Part shown: positions 8,961 through 18,040 of the stretch, in pieces
Layout of the letters: every line of letters begins with the position of its first letter
Position numbering within the stretch: position 1 is the stretch's first letter
Source of the DNA: Rhizobium sp. RU33A
GTDB taxonomy: Bacteria; Pseudomonadota; Alphaproteobacteria; Rhizobiales; Rhizobiaceae
Length of the DNA: 53,922 bases
Direction: 5' to 3'
NCBI RefSeq assembly: GCF_900156055.1
Contig: NZ_FTMQ01000010.1
Coordinates: forward strand, 1 to 53,922
Translations under genes and position numbers: made by a program
The notes under the pieces: generated by a model
Database searches by the model: none
Told to the model about the DNA's origin: nothing
What the model saw: the letters and a program-made list of their open reading frames with translations, nothing else

Positions 8961-9022
8961 ACCCGCTGCGACCGCGGTGGAAAAGGCGCATCACTGTTGA
9001 GCCGGCCAGCCGAAGTGTGAAC

Positions 9023-10195
9023 ATGCGTCTTATCCTCTCCGCCGTCCTGCTGCTGGCATTGCTGTCGCCAAACGGGTCCATCACGAGCACCGCACGGGCG
9101 CAAGCCGTTCCGACACCGCAGTTGATCGAAACCAAAGCGGCACAAGCCTATTTGGTCGAGGCGTCGACTGGCACGGTTCTCCTCGCCAAGAACGAGCGAC
9201 AAAGTTTTGCGCCGGCTTCGCTTGCCAAGCTGATGACGCTGGAAGTGGTCTTCGATGCGCTCAACAAGAGCGAAATCAGACCGGATACGATTTACCCGGT
9301 TTCGGAATATGCCTGGCGCACAGGCGGCGCGCCGTCCCGCACCTCGACAATGTTTGCGGCCGTCAAAAGCCAGGTGCCGGTGGCCGATCTCATCAGGGGC
9401 ATCGCGGTGCAGACCGCCAATGACGGCTGCCTGATCATTGCCGAGGGCATGGCAGGATCGGAGGCGAAGTTCGTCGAACGGATGAATGCGCGGGCGGCTG
9501 AACTCGGCCTTGCCGACACTCGTTTCGGCAATGCCACCGGTCTGCCCCATCCGGACAACCGCTCGACACTCTATGACTTGGTCAAGCTGTCGCGCCACCT
9601 GGTCGCGACCTATCCCGATCTCTACCAGACCTTCGGCCTGCCGGAATTCGAGTGGAACAAGATCCTGCAGCGCAACCGCAATCCGCTTCTGTCCTTTGGC
9701 GCCGATGGGCTTGGGACCGGCTTCGCCGAGGGCAGCGGCTTTGCCATAGTCGCCTCGATGGAGCGCGACGGGCGGCGGCTGTTTCTGGGGCTGAGCGGCG
9801 TTGCGACCGACAAGGAGCGGGCCGAAGAGGCGCGGCGTTTGCTGAGCTGGGGTTTTGACAACTTCGAGATGCGCACTCTGTTCCAGACCGGCGAGATCAT
9901 CGGCGAGGCGAGCGTTTATGGCGGGGCGCAGTCCAAGGTCCCGTTGGTCGCCGCGCAGCCAGTGGAAGTTTATGTCCCCGTCAACAATCCGGAACGTCTG
10001 CAGGCGCGCATGATCTATCGCTGGCCGCTCAATCCCCCCCTCGCAGCCGACGCCGAGATCGCGACGCTCAACGTCTTTTCCGGCGATCGACCGCTGGTCA
10101 GTGTGCCCTTGAAGAGTGCCGAAGCCGTCGAAGTCGGAACGCTCAGTCAGCGAGCCTGGGATGCCTTGATCGAGCTCTTGTTTTTCTGGATCTGA
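9023..10195 (+). CDS. D-alanyl-D-alanine carboxypeptidase family protein (S11, DacF-like) with altered motifs
   Basis: A penicillin-binding-protein-like exported enzyme of 390 residues. The signal peptide runs to about residue 27 (TARAQA). The SxxK motif is intact (SLAK, 66-69, in ASLAKLMT). The second motif, normally SxN, reads TAN (131-133, in VQTANDGC). The third motif, normally KTG, reads GTG (231-233, in ADGLGTGF; the codon is GGG). After about residue 270 a C-terminal beta-rich PBP5-type domain follows, with a hydrophobic end (LIELLFFWI) that may act as membrane anchor. The fold assignment is secure. Loss of the KTG lysine makes normal DD-carboxypeptidase activity doubtful, though this could be a lineage feature. 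The ATG at 9023 is preferred over GTG 9017. Confidence 0.88.
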   Translation: MRLILSAVLLLALLSPNGSITSTARAQAVPTPQLIETKAAQAYLVEASTGTVLLAKNERQSFAPASLAKLMTLEVVFDALNKSEIRPDTIYPVSEYAWRTGGAPSRTSTMFAAVKSQVPVADLIRGIAVQTANDGCLIIAEGMAGSEAKFVERMNARAAELGLADTRFGNATGLPHPDNRSTLYDLVKLSRHLVATYPDLYQTFGLPEFEWNKILQRNRNPLLSFGADGLGTGFAEGSGFAIVASMERDGRRLFLGLSGVATDKERAEEARRLLSWGFDNFEMRTLFQTGEIIGEASVYGGAQSKVPLVAAQPVEVYVPVNNPERLQARMIYRWPLNPPLAADAEIATLNVFSGDRPLVSVPLKSAEAVEVGTLSQRAWDALIELLFFWI

Positions 10196-10314
10196 CGGAA
10201 AATTTGGAGCCTCCAGGTCATCAGCGGTTTCGCAGGCTGCCATCTTGGTTTAGAGCCGTAGGCGAGCCCAAGGGGCAGGTTCTGAAACGCTTCAAGCGGG
10301 AAATAGGCAAGGCA

Positions 10315-11010
10315 TTGGCGACGGCGCGCGGACTGTTCGTGAGTTTCGAGGGAGGCGAGGGGGCCGGGAAATCGACCCAGATCCGCCTGCTGGCCGAAAA
10401 CCTGCGCGCAAAGGGCCACACGGTCATCACCACCCGCGAGCCGGGCGGATCGCCGGGTGCGGAGGCCCTCCGCCATGTGCTCCTGTCTGGTGCGGCCGAA
10501 GCCTTCGGTGTGCGTATGGAAGCGCTCCTGTTTGCCGCCGCCCGTGCCGATCATCTGGATTGCGTGATCCGGCCAGCGCTCGCCCGCGGCGATATCGTGC
10601 TCTGCGACCGCTTCGTCGATTCCTCCCGCGTCTATCAGGGTGTCACCGGCAATATCGAGCCGCTGCTGATGGCCGCCCTCGAGCGCGTGTCGATCGGCAC
10701 CACCATGCCCGATGTAACGCTGGTGCTGGACTTGTCAGCCGATGTCGGCCTGCAACGTGCCCGCAAACGGGCAGGGGAGGAGGCCGCAACTGCCGCCCCC
10801 GACCGCTTCGAAAAAGAAAAGCTCGAGATCCACGAGAAGCGCAGGCAGGGGTTCCTCGATATTGCCAGCCGAGAACCGGAACGCTGCCGCGTGATCGATG
10901 CGTCGCTCGACCAGACCCGGATCGCCAGCGGTATTCTGTCGGAGGTATTGCAGGTCATAACGCGCAAGGCGGCGACGCCCGGCGACGGCGGACAGGCGGC
11001 GCGCTCATGA
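10315..11010 (+). CDS. tmk: Thymidylate kinase
   Basis: Phosphorylates dTMP to dTDP for DNA synthesis. The P-loop [11 protein letters not shown] lies near the N-terminus, followed by the DR motif region [15 protein letters not shown], the [12 protein letters not shown] signature and a LID segment ([16 protein letters not shown]). Related enzymes begin only a few residues before 'GLFV', so I chose the TTG at 10315, giving 231 residues. The frame is open back to 10204, but the added 37 residues look non-coding. The stop overlaps the start of holB by four bases (ATGA), so the two replication genes are translationally coupled. Confidence 0.93.
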   Translation: MATARGLFVSFEGGEGAGKSTQIRLLAENLRAKGHTVITTREPGGSPGAEALRHVLLSGAAEAFGVRMEALLFAAARADHLDCVIRPALARGDIVLCDRFVDSSRVYQGVTGNIEPLLMAALERVSIGTTMPDVTLVLDLSADVGLQRARKRAGEEAATAAPDRFEKEKLEIHEKRRQGFLDIASREPERCRVIDASLDQTRIASGILSEVLQVITRKAATPGDGGQAARS

Positions 11011-12032
11011 GCGAGGAGAGGGCGGGGCTTCTTGACGGGGCGATTGCACCCGTCAGCAATCGGCATCTTTTCGGTCACGAAGCCGCAGAGGCTTTCCTGG
11101 CGCGCAGCTACCGCTCGGGCAAGGGCCACCACGCCATCCTGATCGAAGGACCGGAAGGTATCGGCAAGGCGACGCTTGCCTTCCGTTTCGCCAATCACAT
11201 CCTGCGCCATCCCGACCCGGCAAGTGCACCGGAGGTGATTTCGGATCCGGATCCCGAGCATCCGGTCACCCGCCAGCTTGCTTCCGGCGCAAGTCACAAC
11301 CTTCTGCACCTGTCGCGGCCGGTCGATGAAAAGACCGGACGGGTCAAGACCGCGATCACCGTCGACGAGGTTCGCAAGGCCGGGCATTTCTTCGCCCAGA
11401 CCTCGGGCACGGGAAACTGGCGCATCGTGATCATCGACCCGGCCGACGACCTCAACCGCAATGCGGCCAATGCGATCCTGAAGATCCTCGAAGAGCCGCC
11501 GAAACGGGCGATGTTCCTGGTGCTCTCCCACGCGCCAGGAAAGCTCTTGCCGACCATTCGCTCGCGTTGCCTGCCGCTCCGGCTGCACGAACTACCGCCG
11601 CAGGCGATGGATCAGGCGCTCGGGCAACTGGGGCTCACGATCCCGGCCGAAAAGCGGGAAGCCGTGCTGACGCTCGCCAAGGGCAGCGTTGCCCGCGCGC
11701 TGAAGCTCGTCAATTACGGTGGCGCCGATATTCTCGAAGCCTTTGAGCAGATGCTGGCTGCATCCGGCCCCGCGCAGCGCAAGATGATGTTCAAGATCGC
11801 CGATGCGCTTTCGGGCAAGGACAGCGAGGTGGCCTTCGGCTTCTTCGTCGAACACCTGGGAGACCACTTGGCCGGGACCGCGAGAAGCCTAGCACTGGCA
11901 GGCGATCTCTCCGGCGCCGAGCACTATGCGCGGCTTTCGTCTGTCATCAATCAGCAGCTCGGCATTGCCTCGGCCTACAATCTCGATCGCAAGCAGACCA
12001 TGCTCGACGTACTGTCGGCCATCGTGCGCTGA
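11007..12032 (+). CDS. holB: DNA polymerase III subunit delta'
   Basis: Clamp-loader subunit, 341 residues. It shows the P-loop-like [12 protein letters not shown] (about 48-59), the ATPase-fold strand [28 protein letters not shown] with the conserved LLKxLEEPP-type segment, and [11 protein letters not shown], equivalent to the SRC motif of delta/gamma subunits. The zinc-binding cysteines of gamma/tau are absent, as expected for delta'. The start ATG at 11007 overlaps the tmk stop. The frame is open upstream inside tmk, which is not meaningful. Confidence 0.93.
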   Translation: MSEERAGLLDGAIAPVSNRHLFGHEAAEAFLARSYRSGKGHHAILIEGPEGIGKATLAFRFANHILRHPDPASAPEVISDPDPEHPVTRQLASGASHNLLHLSRPVDEKTGRVKTAITVDEVRKAGHFFAQTSGTGNWRIVIIDPADDLNRNAANAILKILEEPPKRAMFLVLSHAPGKLLPTIRSRCLPLRLHELPPQAMDQALGQLGLTIPAEKREAVLTLAKGSVARALKLVNYGGADILEAFEQMLAASGPAQRKMMFKIADALSGKDSEVAFGFFVEHLGDHLAGTARSLALAGDLSGAEHYARLSSVINQQLGIASAYNLDRKQTMLDVLSAIVR

Positions 12033-12217
12033 CGGGCAACGCCCCGTCTTCACGGCGCTGCAGCAAAACGGATGTTCCTAAAGCCAGAGGAATGTTTTAA
12101 GAGCGTTCGACCCCAATTGTTTTCGCCGTTCATGGCTGGCCGCTCCGCGCCGCCATGGTCAGGCGCCGAGACAACAGCACACGACAATCGCAACCGACGA
12201 AAAGACAACAAGAAGCC

Positions 12218-13771
12218 ATGAGCGATCCCTTCTACATCACGACTGCCATCTCCTATCCGAACGGCAAGCCGCATATCGGCCATGCCTATGAGCTGATCGC
12301 GACCGACGCCATGGCGCGGTTTCAGCGGCTCGACGGCCGGGATGTGTTCTTCCTGACGGGCACGGACGAACACGGGCAGAAGATGCAGCAGACGGCACGC
12401 GCCGAGGGCATTTCGCCGGAGGAACTTGCCGAGCGCAATTCCAACGAATTCCGCGCGATGGGCAAGCTGCTCAATTCCTCGAATGACGACTTCATCCGCA
12501 CGACCGAAAAGCGCCATCACGAGACGGTGCAGGAAGTCTGGCGCCGGATGGAGAAGAATGGCGACATCTACAAGGGCGGCTATGCCGGCTGGTATTCGGT
12601 GCGCGACGAGGCCTATTACCAGGAAGAGGAAACCGAAGTGCGGCCCGATGGCGTGCGCTACGGTCCGCAGGGCACGCCGGTCGAATGGGTGGAGGAGGAA
12701 AGCTATTTCTTCAAGCTGTCCGCCTATGAAGACAAGCTTCTGAAGCTCTACGAGGACCAGCCCGACTTTATCGGTCCGAACGAGCGCCGCAACGAGGTCA
12801 TTTCCTTCGTAAAGTCGGGCCTCAAGGATCTGTCGATCTCGCGCACCACCTTCGACTGGGGCATCAAGGTGCCTGGTGATGACAAGCACGTGATGTATGT
12901 CTGGGTCGATGCGCTCACCAATTACATCACCGCGACCGGTTATGTCGAAGATCAGAACGGCCCGCGCGCCAAATACTGGCCGGCCGACGTGCATATCATC
13001 GGCAAGGACATCATCCGCTTTCACGCCGTCTACTGGCCGGCCTTCCTGATGTCGGCGGGTCTGCCTTTGCCGAAGCGGGTCTATGCCCACGGCTTCCTGC
13101 TCAACAAGGGCGAGAAGATGTCGAAGTCGCTTGGCAATGTCGTCGATCCGGTGAACCTCGTGAACCATTTCGGCCTCGACCAGGTCCGCTACTTCTTCCT
13201 GCGCGAAGTCTCCTTCGGCCAGGATGGCAGCTATTCGGAAGAGGGCATTGGGACACGCATCAATGCCGATCTCGCCAATGGCATCGGCAATCTGGCCTCG
13301 CGCTCGCTGTCCATGATCAACAAGAACTGCGAGGGCAGGGTGCCGACACCCGGTCCGCTCACCGCAGAAGACGAGGCGATCCTGAAGATCGCCGACGAGG
13401 CGATCGACATCTGCCGCGAGGAGATGGGCAAGCAGCAGATCCACAAGGCGGTCGCTGCGATCATCAACATCGTCAACGAGGCCGACCGCTATTTCGCGGC
13501 CCAGGCACCTTGGGTTCTCAAGAAGACCGACGAGGCGCGCATGGGCACGGTGCTTTACGTGACGGCGGACGTTGTGCGCCAGATCGCGATCCTCTTCCAG
13601 CCGATCATGCCGGAAACCTCGGCGAAGATCCTCGATCTGGTTGCCGTAGCCGAGGAAGATCGTGTGTTTGCCAAGCTCGGTGCTGCAGGACGTCTGCAGC
13701 CGGGCACGGAACTGCCGGCACCGTCACCGGTCTATCCGCGCTACGTCGCTCCGGACGCGGGCAAGGCGTGA
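12218..13771 (+). CDS. metG: Methionyl-tRNA synthetase
   Basis: Charges tRNA-Met. The 517-residue form lacks the C-terminal Trbp111-like dimerisation domain, as is usual in Rhizobiales. The class I signatures are present: HIGHAYE near the N-terminus ([12 protein letters not shown]) and KMSKS ([10 protein letters not shown]). The connective peptide lacks the full set of zinc cysteines, as in the type without zinc knuckles. The start ATG 12218 gives the family N-terminus [16 protein letters not shown]. The intergenic gap after holB is 185 bases; tatD follows 4 bases after the stop, so the two probably share a transcript. Confidence 0.96.
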   Translation: MSDPFYITTAISYPNGKPHIGHAYELIATDAMARFQRLDGRDVFFLTGTDEHGQKMQQTARAEGISPEELAERNSNEFRAMGKLLNSSNDDFIRTTEKRHHETVQEVWRRMEKNGDIYKGGYAGWYSVRDEAYYQEEETEVRPDGVRYGPQGTPVEWVEEESYFFKLSAYEDKLLKLYEDQPDFIGPNERRNEVISFVKSGLKDLSISRTTFDWGIKVPGDDKHVMYVWVDALTNYITATGYVEDQNGPRAKYWPADVHIIGKDIIRFHAVYWPAFLMSAGLPLPKRVYAHGFLLNKGEKMSKSLGNVVDPVNLVNHFGLDQVRYFFLREVSFGQDGSYSEEGIGTRINADLANGIGNLASRSLSMINKNCEGRVPTPGPLTAEDEAILKIADEAIDICREEMGKQQIHKAVAAIINIVNEADRYFAAQAPWVLKKTDEARMGTVLYVTADVVRQIAILFQPIMPETSAKILDLVAVAEEDRVFAKLGAAGRLQPGTELPAPSPVYPRYVAPDAGKA

Positions 13772-13775
13772 GACG

Positions 13776-14561
13776 ATGCTGATCGATACCCATTGCCATC
13801 TGGACTTCGCCGATTTCGACAGCGAGCGTGACGAACTGGTCACGCGCGCCCATCAGGCCGGCGTCAGCCAAATGGTGACGATCTCGACGCGGGTTCGCAA
13901 GCTGGACACGCTGCTGGCGCTGACGGAACGTTATCCGAGCGTCTTCTGCTCGGTCGGTACGCATCCGAACAATGCCGGCGACGAACTGGATGTGACGGCA
14001 GATGAGCTGGTGCGGCTTGCGGACAGCCACGAGAAGATCGTGGCGATCGGCGAGGCCGGGCTCGACTATTTCTACGACACGCAGAAGCCCGAGGACCAGA
14101 AGACCGGTCTGATCCGCCATATCGAGGCGGCGCGGCGCACGGGCCTGCCGCTCGTCATCCACAGCCGCAGCGCCGACGAGGACATGGCTGCTATTCTGAC
14201 CGAAGAAACAGGGAAGGGCGCCTTCCCTTTCATTCTGCACTGCTTCTCGTCCGGCCAGGCGCTGGCCGATACCGGCGTGGCGCTCGGCGGTTACGTCTCC
14301 TTCTCCGGCATCGTGACCTTCCCGAAGTCGGAAGAGCTGCGCGAGATCGCAAAAACTGTACCGATGGACCGGCTGTTGGTCGAGACGGACGCGCCGTATT
14401 TGGCGCCGAAGCGCTGGCGTGGAAAACGCAACGAACCGTCCTATGTGGTCAACACGGCCGAGGTGCTGGCCGAGGTCAAAGGCGTGAGCTACGCGGAGAT
14501 GGCAGATGTGACGACAGAGAACGCCTTCCGCTGCTTCTCGAAGATGCCCAGGCTGGGCTGA
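13776..14561 (+). CDS. TatD-family metal-dependent hydrolase (DNase)
   Basis: A TIM-barrel hydrolase of 261 residues with the family metal ligands: DTHCHLDF at the N-terminus, GEAGLDYFY, the HSRSADEDM segment, HCFSSG, and the TDAPYLAP motif carrying the catalytic Asp. It belongs to the TatD/YcfH group, known as 3'-5' exonucleases or deoxyribonucleases. Location after metG and before a PhnP-like hydrolase is the standard order in many alphaproteobacteria. The ATG at 13776 gives the canonical start MLIDTHCHLD. Confidence 0.93.
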   Translation: MLIDTHCHLDFADFDSERDELVTRAHQAGVSQMVTISTRVRKLDTLLALTERYPSVFCSVGTHPNNAGDELDVTADELVRLADSHEKIVAIGEAGLDYFYDTQKPEDQKTGLIRHIEAARRTGLPLVIHSRSADEDMAAILTEETGKGAFPFILHCFSSGQALADTGVALGGYVSFSGIVTFPKSEELREIAKTVPMDRLLVETDAPYLAPKRWRGKRNEPSYVVNTAEVLAEVKGVSYAEMADVTTENAFRCFSKMPRLG

Positions 14562-14571
14562 GGGAACCCTG

Positions 14572-15390
14572 ATGCAGGTCACGCGCCGGTTCACGCTGCT
14601 CGGTTGCTCCTCGTCTCCCGGCGTGCCCAGGATCAATGGCGACTGGGGCAACTGCGACCCCAACAATCCGCGCAACCGCCGGACCCGCGCATCCTTCCTG
14701 ATCGAACAGATCGGACCCGATGGCGGCAAGACGACTGTCGTCGTTGATACCGGCCCGGATTTTCGCGAGCAGATGATCCGCGCCAAAGTCGAGCATCTCG
14801 ATGCCGTCGTCTACAGCCATGCCCATGCCGATCATCTGCATGGCATCGACGATATCAGAGGCTATTTCATCACGCAGAGAAACCGCATCCCGATCTATGC
14901 GGAGCCGTTCACCATGGCCCGGATCGAGGAAGGTTTCGGCTATTGCCTGAAGACGCCGCCCGGCAGCAGCTATCCGCCGATCGTTGCACCTGTCATCGTC
15001 GAGGACATGGACAAGGCGATCGTCATTGATGGCGCCGGCGGACCGATCGAACTCGTGCCGCTCGTCCAACAGCATGGCGACATCATCTCGCTGGGCTTGA
15101 GGATCGGTGACGTGGCCTATTGCTGCGATGTCTCCGATTTTCCCGAGGAAACCGTCGCCAAGCTCTCCGGCCTCGATCTGCTTTACATCGACGCGCTGCA
15201 GTACCGACCGCATCCGAGCCATCTGTCGCTCGAACAGGCACTTGGCTGGATCGAGCGTCTGGCGCCCAAACACGCGGTTCTGACCCATATGCATACGCCG
15301 CTCGACTACCAGACGGTGATGGGCGAGACGCCGCCGCATGTCGAGCCGGGCTACGATCAGTTTGTCATTGAATTTGAATTGGATATCTAA
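14572..15390 (+). CDS. Metallo-beta-lactamase-fold hydrolase, PhnP-like
   Basis: A 272-residue MBL-fold protein. The metal-binding motif reads SHAHADHLHGIDD (HxHxDH); further ligands are in CCDVSDFPEE and near the C-terminus LTHMHTPLDYQ. The N-terminal GCSSSPGVPRINGDWGNCDP, with paired cysteines, is typical of PhnP-like phosphodiesterases that act on cyclic phosphate intermediates, although no phn genes are nearby. It follows tatD after 10 bases. It is the last plus-strand gene before the dif-like site at 15474. Confidence 0.88.
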   Translation: MQVTRRFTLLGCSSSPGVPRINGDWGNCDPNNPRNRRTRASFLIEQIGPDGGKTTVVVDTGPDFREQMIRAKVEHLDAVVYSHAHADHLHGIDDIRGYFITQRNRIPIYAEPFTMARIEEGFGYCLKTPPGSSYPPIVAPVIVEDMDKAIVIDGAGGPIELVPLVQQHGDIISLGLRIGDVAYCCDVSDFPEETVAKLSGLDLLYIDALQYRPHPSHLSLEQALGWIERLAPKHAVLTHMHTPLDYQTVMGETPPHVEPGYDQFVIEFELDI

Positions 15391-15473
15391 GTTTCCTGAG
15401 AAACCGAATTTGCTGCGAGGCGGCGATATTCGACGCATTGTGGCCAGTCTAGGCCGCACCACTATATGCACTT

Positions 15474-15501
15474 AGGTTCCATAATCTATCTTATGCGATC
15501 T
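15474..15501 (-). other. dif: dif-like XerC/XerD recombination site
   Basis: Read on the minus strand, the left half AGATCGCATAA is followed by the 6-base spacer GATAGA and the right half TTATGGAACCT. This is the 11-6-11 layout of XerCD sites. The inner CGCATAA and TTATG match the Escherichia coli dif halves exactly; 18 of 28 bases match overall. It lies in the gap between convergent genes, where gene orientation switches. All GGGNAGGG octamers I found point toward it. An insertion sequence starts five bases away. The assignment is inferred, not tested. Confidence 0.72.
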
Positions 15502-15506
15502 TTGTT
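15502..15506. repeat. Target-site duplication, left copy (TTGTT)
   Basis: The 5-base TTGTT directly before the left end of the insertion sequence recurs at 17139-17143 directly after its right end. The match extends to TTGTTTGT if the terminal TGT is included, so a longer duplication cannot be excluded. Confidence 0.6.
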
Positions 15507-15591
15507 TGTAGCCGCAAAGTTAGAATGTCCTGTTTCTGCAAAGTTGGAATGTCACACTTCCCGGCTCTGAAGGATGCCTGGGAGATTGCAG

Positions 15592-16965
15592 ATGGGATTG
15601 ATAGCGATGAGCGAGCGCGATCTGCAGCGGATCGAGGTTCTGTCGAAAGTGGTTGCCGGGCGGATGACCACGGTGTCAGCGGCACATGTGCTTGACCTGA
15701 GCGAGCGTCAGGTACGCCGGCTGCTGGAGCGTATTCGGACTGGCGGCGCGGCATCGATCCGGCACAAGGCGATCGGCCGGCCCTCAAACAATCGGATCGA
15801 TGACGGGGTTCGCGATTATGCGATGACGCTGGTTCGGGAATGTTATGGGGATTTCGGTCCGACACTGGCAGCCGAGAAGCTGACTGAGCGTGATGGCTTG
15901 CGTGTTTCGCGCGAGACGGTGCGCGGTTGGATGGTGGATGCTGGCCTCTGGTTGTCGCGCAAGCAGCGTCGGACATTCCATCAGCCGCGGCTACGGCGTG
16001 AGGCTTATGGAGAGCTCGTGCAGATTGACGGGTCCGAGCATCGCTGGTTCGAGGATCGCGGACCGCCCTGCTCGCTGCTGGTGTTCGTCGACGATGCGAC
16101 GGGCAGTTTGATGCAATTACGCTTCGTGCGCTCGGAAAGTGCCTTCACCTACTTCGAGGCGCTGGAGCTCTATCTCAAGCGTCACGGCGCACCGATTGCC
16201 TTTTATTCGGACAAGCATTCGGTGTTCCGGGTGGCGAAGAAGGATGCCAAAGGTGGCCAGGGCATGACGCAGTTCGGGCGTGCGCTTTGCGAGTTAAATA
16301 TTGAGATTCTTTGTGCAAACTCGAGCCAAGCAAAAGGTCGAGTTGAGCGGATGAACCGGACGCTGCAGGATCGGTTGGTCAAGGAACTGCGGCTGGCAGG
16401 GATCGCCACTATGGAGGCGGGCAATGCTTTTCTGCCTGTGTTCATAGAGGACTACAATGCGCGCTTTGCGGTCACCCCTGCCCGTTCGGAAGACCTGCAC
16501 CGGCCGCTGAATCTGGCGCCGGATCGGTTGACGGAGATCCTGTGCAAGCGCGAGCAGCGCTATGTCGGATTGCAACTGACGTTTTCGTTCGAGCGCAAGC
16601 GGATCATGCTGGAGGAGAGCGACGTAACGCGTGGTCTGGTTGGCAAATATGTCGAGACCTATGCCTATGCCGACGGTCGGCTGGACATTCGCTGGAAAGG
16701 CCATTCCCTGCCCTACACGGTGTTCGACAAGGAGCAGCGCGTGACGCATGCGGCGATCACCGAGAACAAGCGGCTTGGCGACGTGTTGGCCTATATCAGG
16801 GAGCGCCAGGAAGAGGATGAGAAGCCGAAGGTGAAGAGCAACAGCGACAAGAATGGTTACGTCAAGCGCATAGGCAAGCCTGGCCGGCGGACGGATTTCA
16901 CGAATGATCCGGCGGTGATTGCGAGACGGATGAAGGCTCTGTCTCGGCAGGACGCTGCGGAGTGA
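15592..16965 (+). CDS. ISNCY-family transposase
   Basis: DDE transposase of 457 residues. A helix-turn-helix region lies at the N-terminus (AAHVLDLSERQVRRLLERI), followed by a second DNA-binding section (VSRETVRGWMVDAGLW) and an rve-type integrase core. The catalytic Asp is in VQIDGSEHRWF, the second in FYSDKHSVFRV and the Glu in KGRVERMN. The C-terminal section includes DIRWKGHSLPYTVFDKEQRV, seen in the ISNCY group. I chose ATG 15592, with GGAGA six bases upstream; ATG 15574 is less well supported. No frameshift or truncation is seen. Confidence 0.92.
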   Translation: MGLIAMSERDLQRIEVLSKVVAGRMTTVSAAHVLDLSERQVRRLLERIRTGGAASIRHKAIGRPSNNRIDDGVRDYAMTLVRECYGDFGPTLAAEKLTERDGLRVSRETVRGWMVDAGLWLSRKQRRTFHQPRLRREAYGELVQIDGSEHRWFEDRGPPCSLLVFVDDATGSLMQLRFVRSESAFTYFEALELYLKRHGAPIAFYSDKHSVFRVAKKDAKGGQGMTQFGRALCELNIEILCANSSQAKGRVERMNRTLQDRLVKELRLAGIATMEAGNAFLPVFIEDYNARFAVTPARSEDLHRPLNLAPDRLTEILCKREQRYVGLQLTFSFERKRIMLEESDVTRGLVGKYVETYAYADGRLDIRWKGHSLPYTVFDKEQRVTHAAITENKRLGDVLAYIRERQEEDEKPKVKSNSDKNGYVKRIGKPGRRTDFTNDPAVIARRMKALSRQDAAE

Positions 16966-17015
16966 CGTGTCGATCACGCGTCTCAAAGCTAAAGCCGAAG
17001 TGGAGTGCCCCACCC

Positions 17016-17060
17016 GCCCCGATCAGATCTTGCAAGCGGGTCTGCCGCTCAGATCGGGGC
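17016..17060. repeat. Long hairpin near the right end of the insertion sequence
   Basis: GCCCCGATC (17016-17024) and GATCGGGGC (17052-17060) are perfectly complementary, with an inner AGCGG/CCGCT pair around GTCTG. The hairpin lies between the transposase stop and the right-end repeats. There is no T-run, so a factor-independent terminator is uncertain. It could block readthrough or be part of the end structure. Confidence 0.5.
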
Positions 17061-17138
17061 TGGTCGTGGTGCTGTGTGGTCGCTGCTGCGGACATTTTGA
17101 CTTTGCGCCGGTGATGACATTTGAACTCTTCCGCCACA

Positions 17139-17143
17139 TTGTT
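17139..17143. repeat. Target-site duplication, right copy (TTGTT)
   Basis: Second copy of the 5-base TTGTT that flanks the insertion sequence on the left at 15502-15506. Confidence 0.6.
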
Positions 17144-17181
17144 TGTGTGGTTGATGTGCTCGGTCTGGCGCTTCCCCTTGC

Positions 17182-17937
17182 TTAGAGATCAGCGACCTGC
17201 AGGATGGTCTTGGCCGAGATCTCGGTTTCCTTGGGATAGCCGAAGGCATTGTTGATGTAGGTGACGCCATCGATCTCCTTGTTGCGGTTCAGATGGCTGT
17301 GTCCATAGAAATGCTTCGAGGATCCAAGCGAACGAATGCGGCGCTCCAGGCGGTCTGTGCCGAGCACCGGAAACAGCGCCTTGTGCTTCTCGGGATAACG
17401 CGCCGGCATCAGGTCGATGCGCGGCACGAAATGCGAGACACTATAGACCGAGTCGAAGCCCGATGTGTCAGGGATCACATTCATGGCGTCGAAACGGGCC
17501 GCGACCTCGGCGGGTGTGAGGCCGTCCCAGTTGCATTTGTAGAAATCCATCCAGCCGCGACGGATGGTCGGTCCGGGCTCGCCGAAGGAATAATCATACC
17601 AGGCGAGCAAAGGCACGATCAGGGTCTTGCCGAAGGCCACCGGTCGGGTTTCGATGCCGTAATCGTGGCAGAGCGCATTCAGCGTTTCGAATTTCTCGAA
17701 GGATGGGCCCTTCCCGCTTCTTGCCGTCCAGAGATCGTGATTGCCGGGCATAAAAAGCAGTTTGCGATAGCGCGGCACGAGTTCGTCGAAACAGGCTTTG
17801 ACGAGATCGAGTTCGTCCGAGAGATCGCCGGCGACGATGAGCACGTCATCGGTGAAATCGGCGCGGGACAGTGCTCGCAGCCAGTCGAGGTTCTGACGGT
17901 AATCGACGTGAAAATCGGATCCGAGGAAGAGGCGCAT
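17182..17937 (-). CDS. Calcineurin-like metallophosphoesterase
   Basis: A cytosolic metal-dependent phosphoesterase of 251 residues. The family motifs are present: GSDFHVDYR (the D-x-H position), VAGDLSDEL (GDxxD), MPGNHDLWT (GNH[DE]) and YGHSHLNRNK (GHxH). The substrate cannot be told from sequence. It is the first minus-strand gene to the right of the terminus-like site. Its stop lies 43 bases from the end of the insertion sequence, so the element did not disrupt it. Confidence 0.9.
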   Translation of the reverse strand: MRLFLGSDFHVDYRQNLDWLRALSRADFTDDVLIVAGDLSDELDLVKACFDELVPRYRKLLFMPGNHDLWTARSGKGPSFEKFETLNALCHDYGIETRPVAFGKTLIVPLLAWYDYSFGEPGPTIRRGWMDFYKCNWDGLTPAEVAARFDAMNVIPDTSGFDSVYSVSHFVPRIDLMPARYPEKHKALFPVLGTDRLERRIRSLGSSKHFYGHSHLNRNKEIDGVTYINNAFGYPKETEISAKTILQVADL

Positions 17938-18040
17938 GCTCAGAGGATCCGCTGCGGTTTAGAAGACATGATAGCCTTCTAATCGAATTTCACGGCACGG
18001 CAAGAGACGGTGGAGGTCGGGAAACCTCCGCCGCAGCGTG

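Larger units (their letters stand above)
15507..17138 (+). mobile_element. ISNCY-type insertion sequence, 1,632 bp
   Basis: A single-gene element. Its ends start TGTAGCCGC (left) and, read inward from the right, TGTGGCGGA, forming imperfect inverted repeats that continue into AAGTT..AATGTC. Each end carries two tandem copies of a 16-base motif (left GCAAAGTTAGAATGTC at 15514 and GCAAAGTTGGAATGTC at 15538; right, inverted, at 17091 and 17116), 24-25 bases apart, probably transposase-binding sites. The flanks show a TTGTT duplication. The transposase frame is intact, so the copy may be recent and active. It sits directly beside the dif-like site. Confidence 0.85.
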
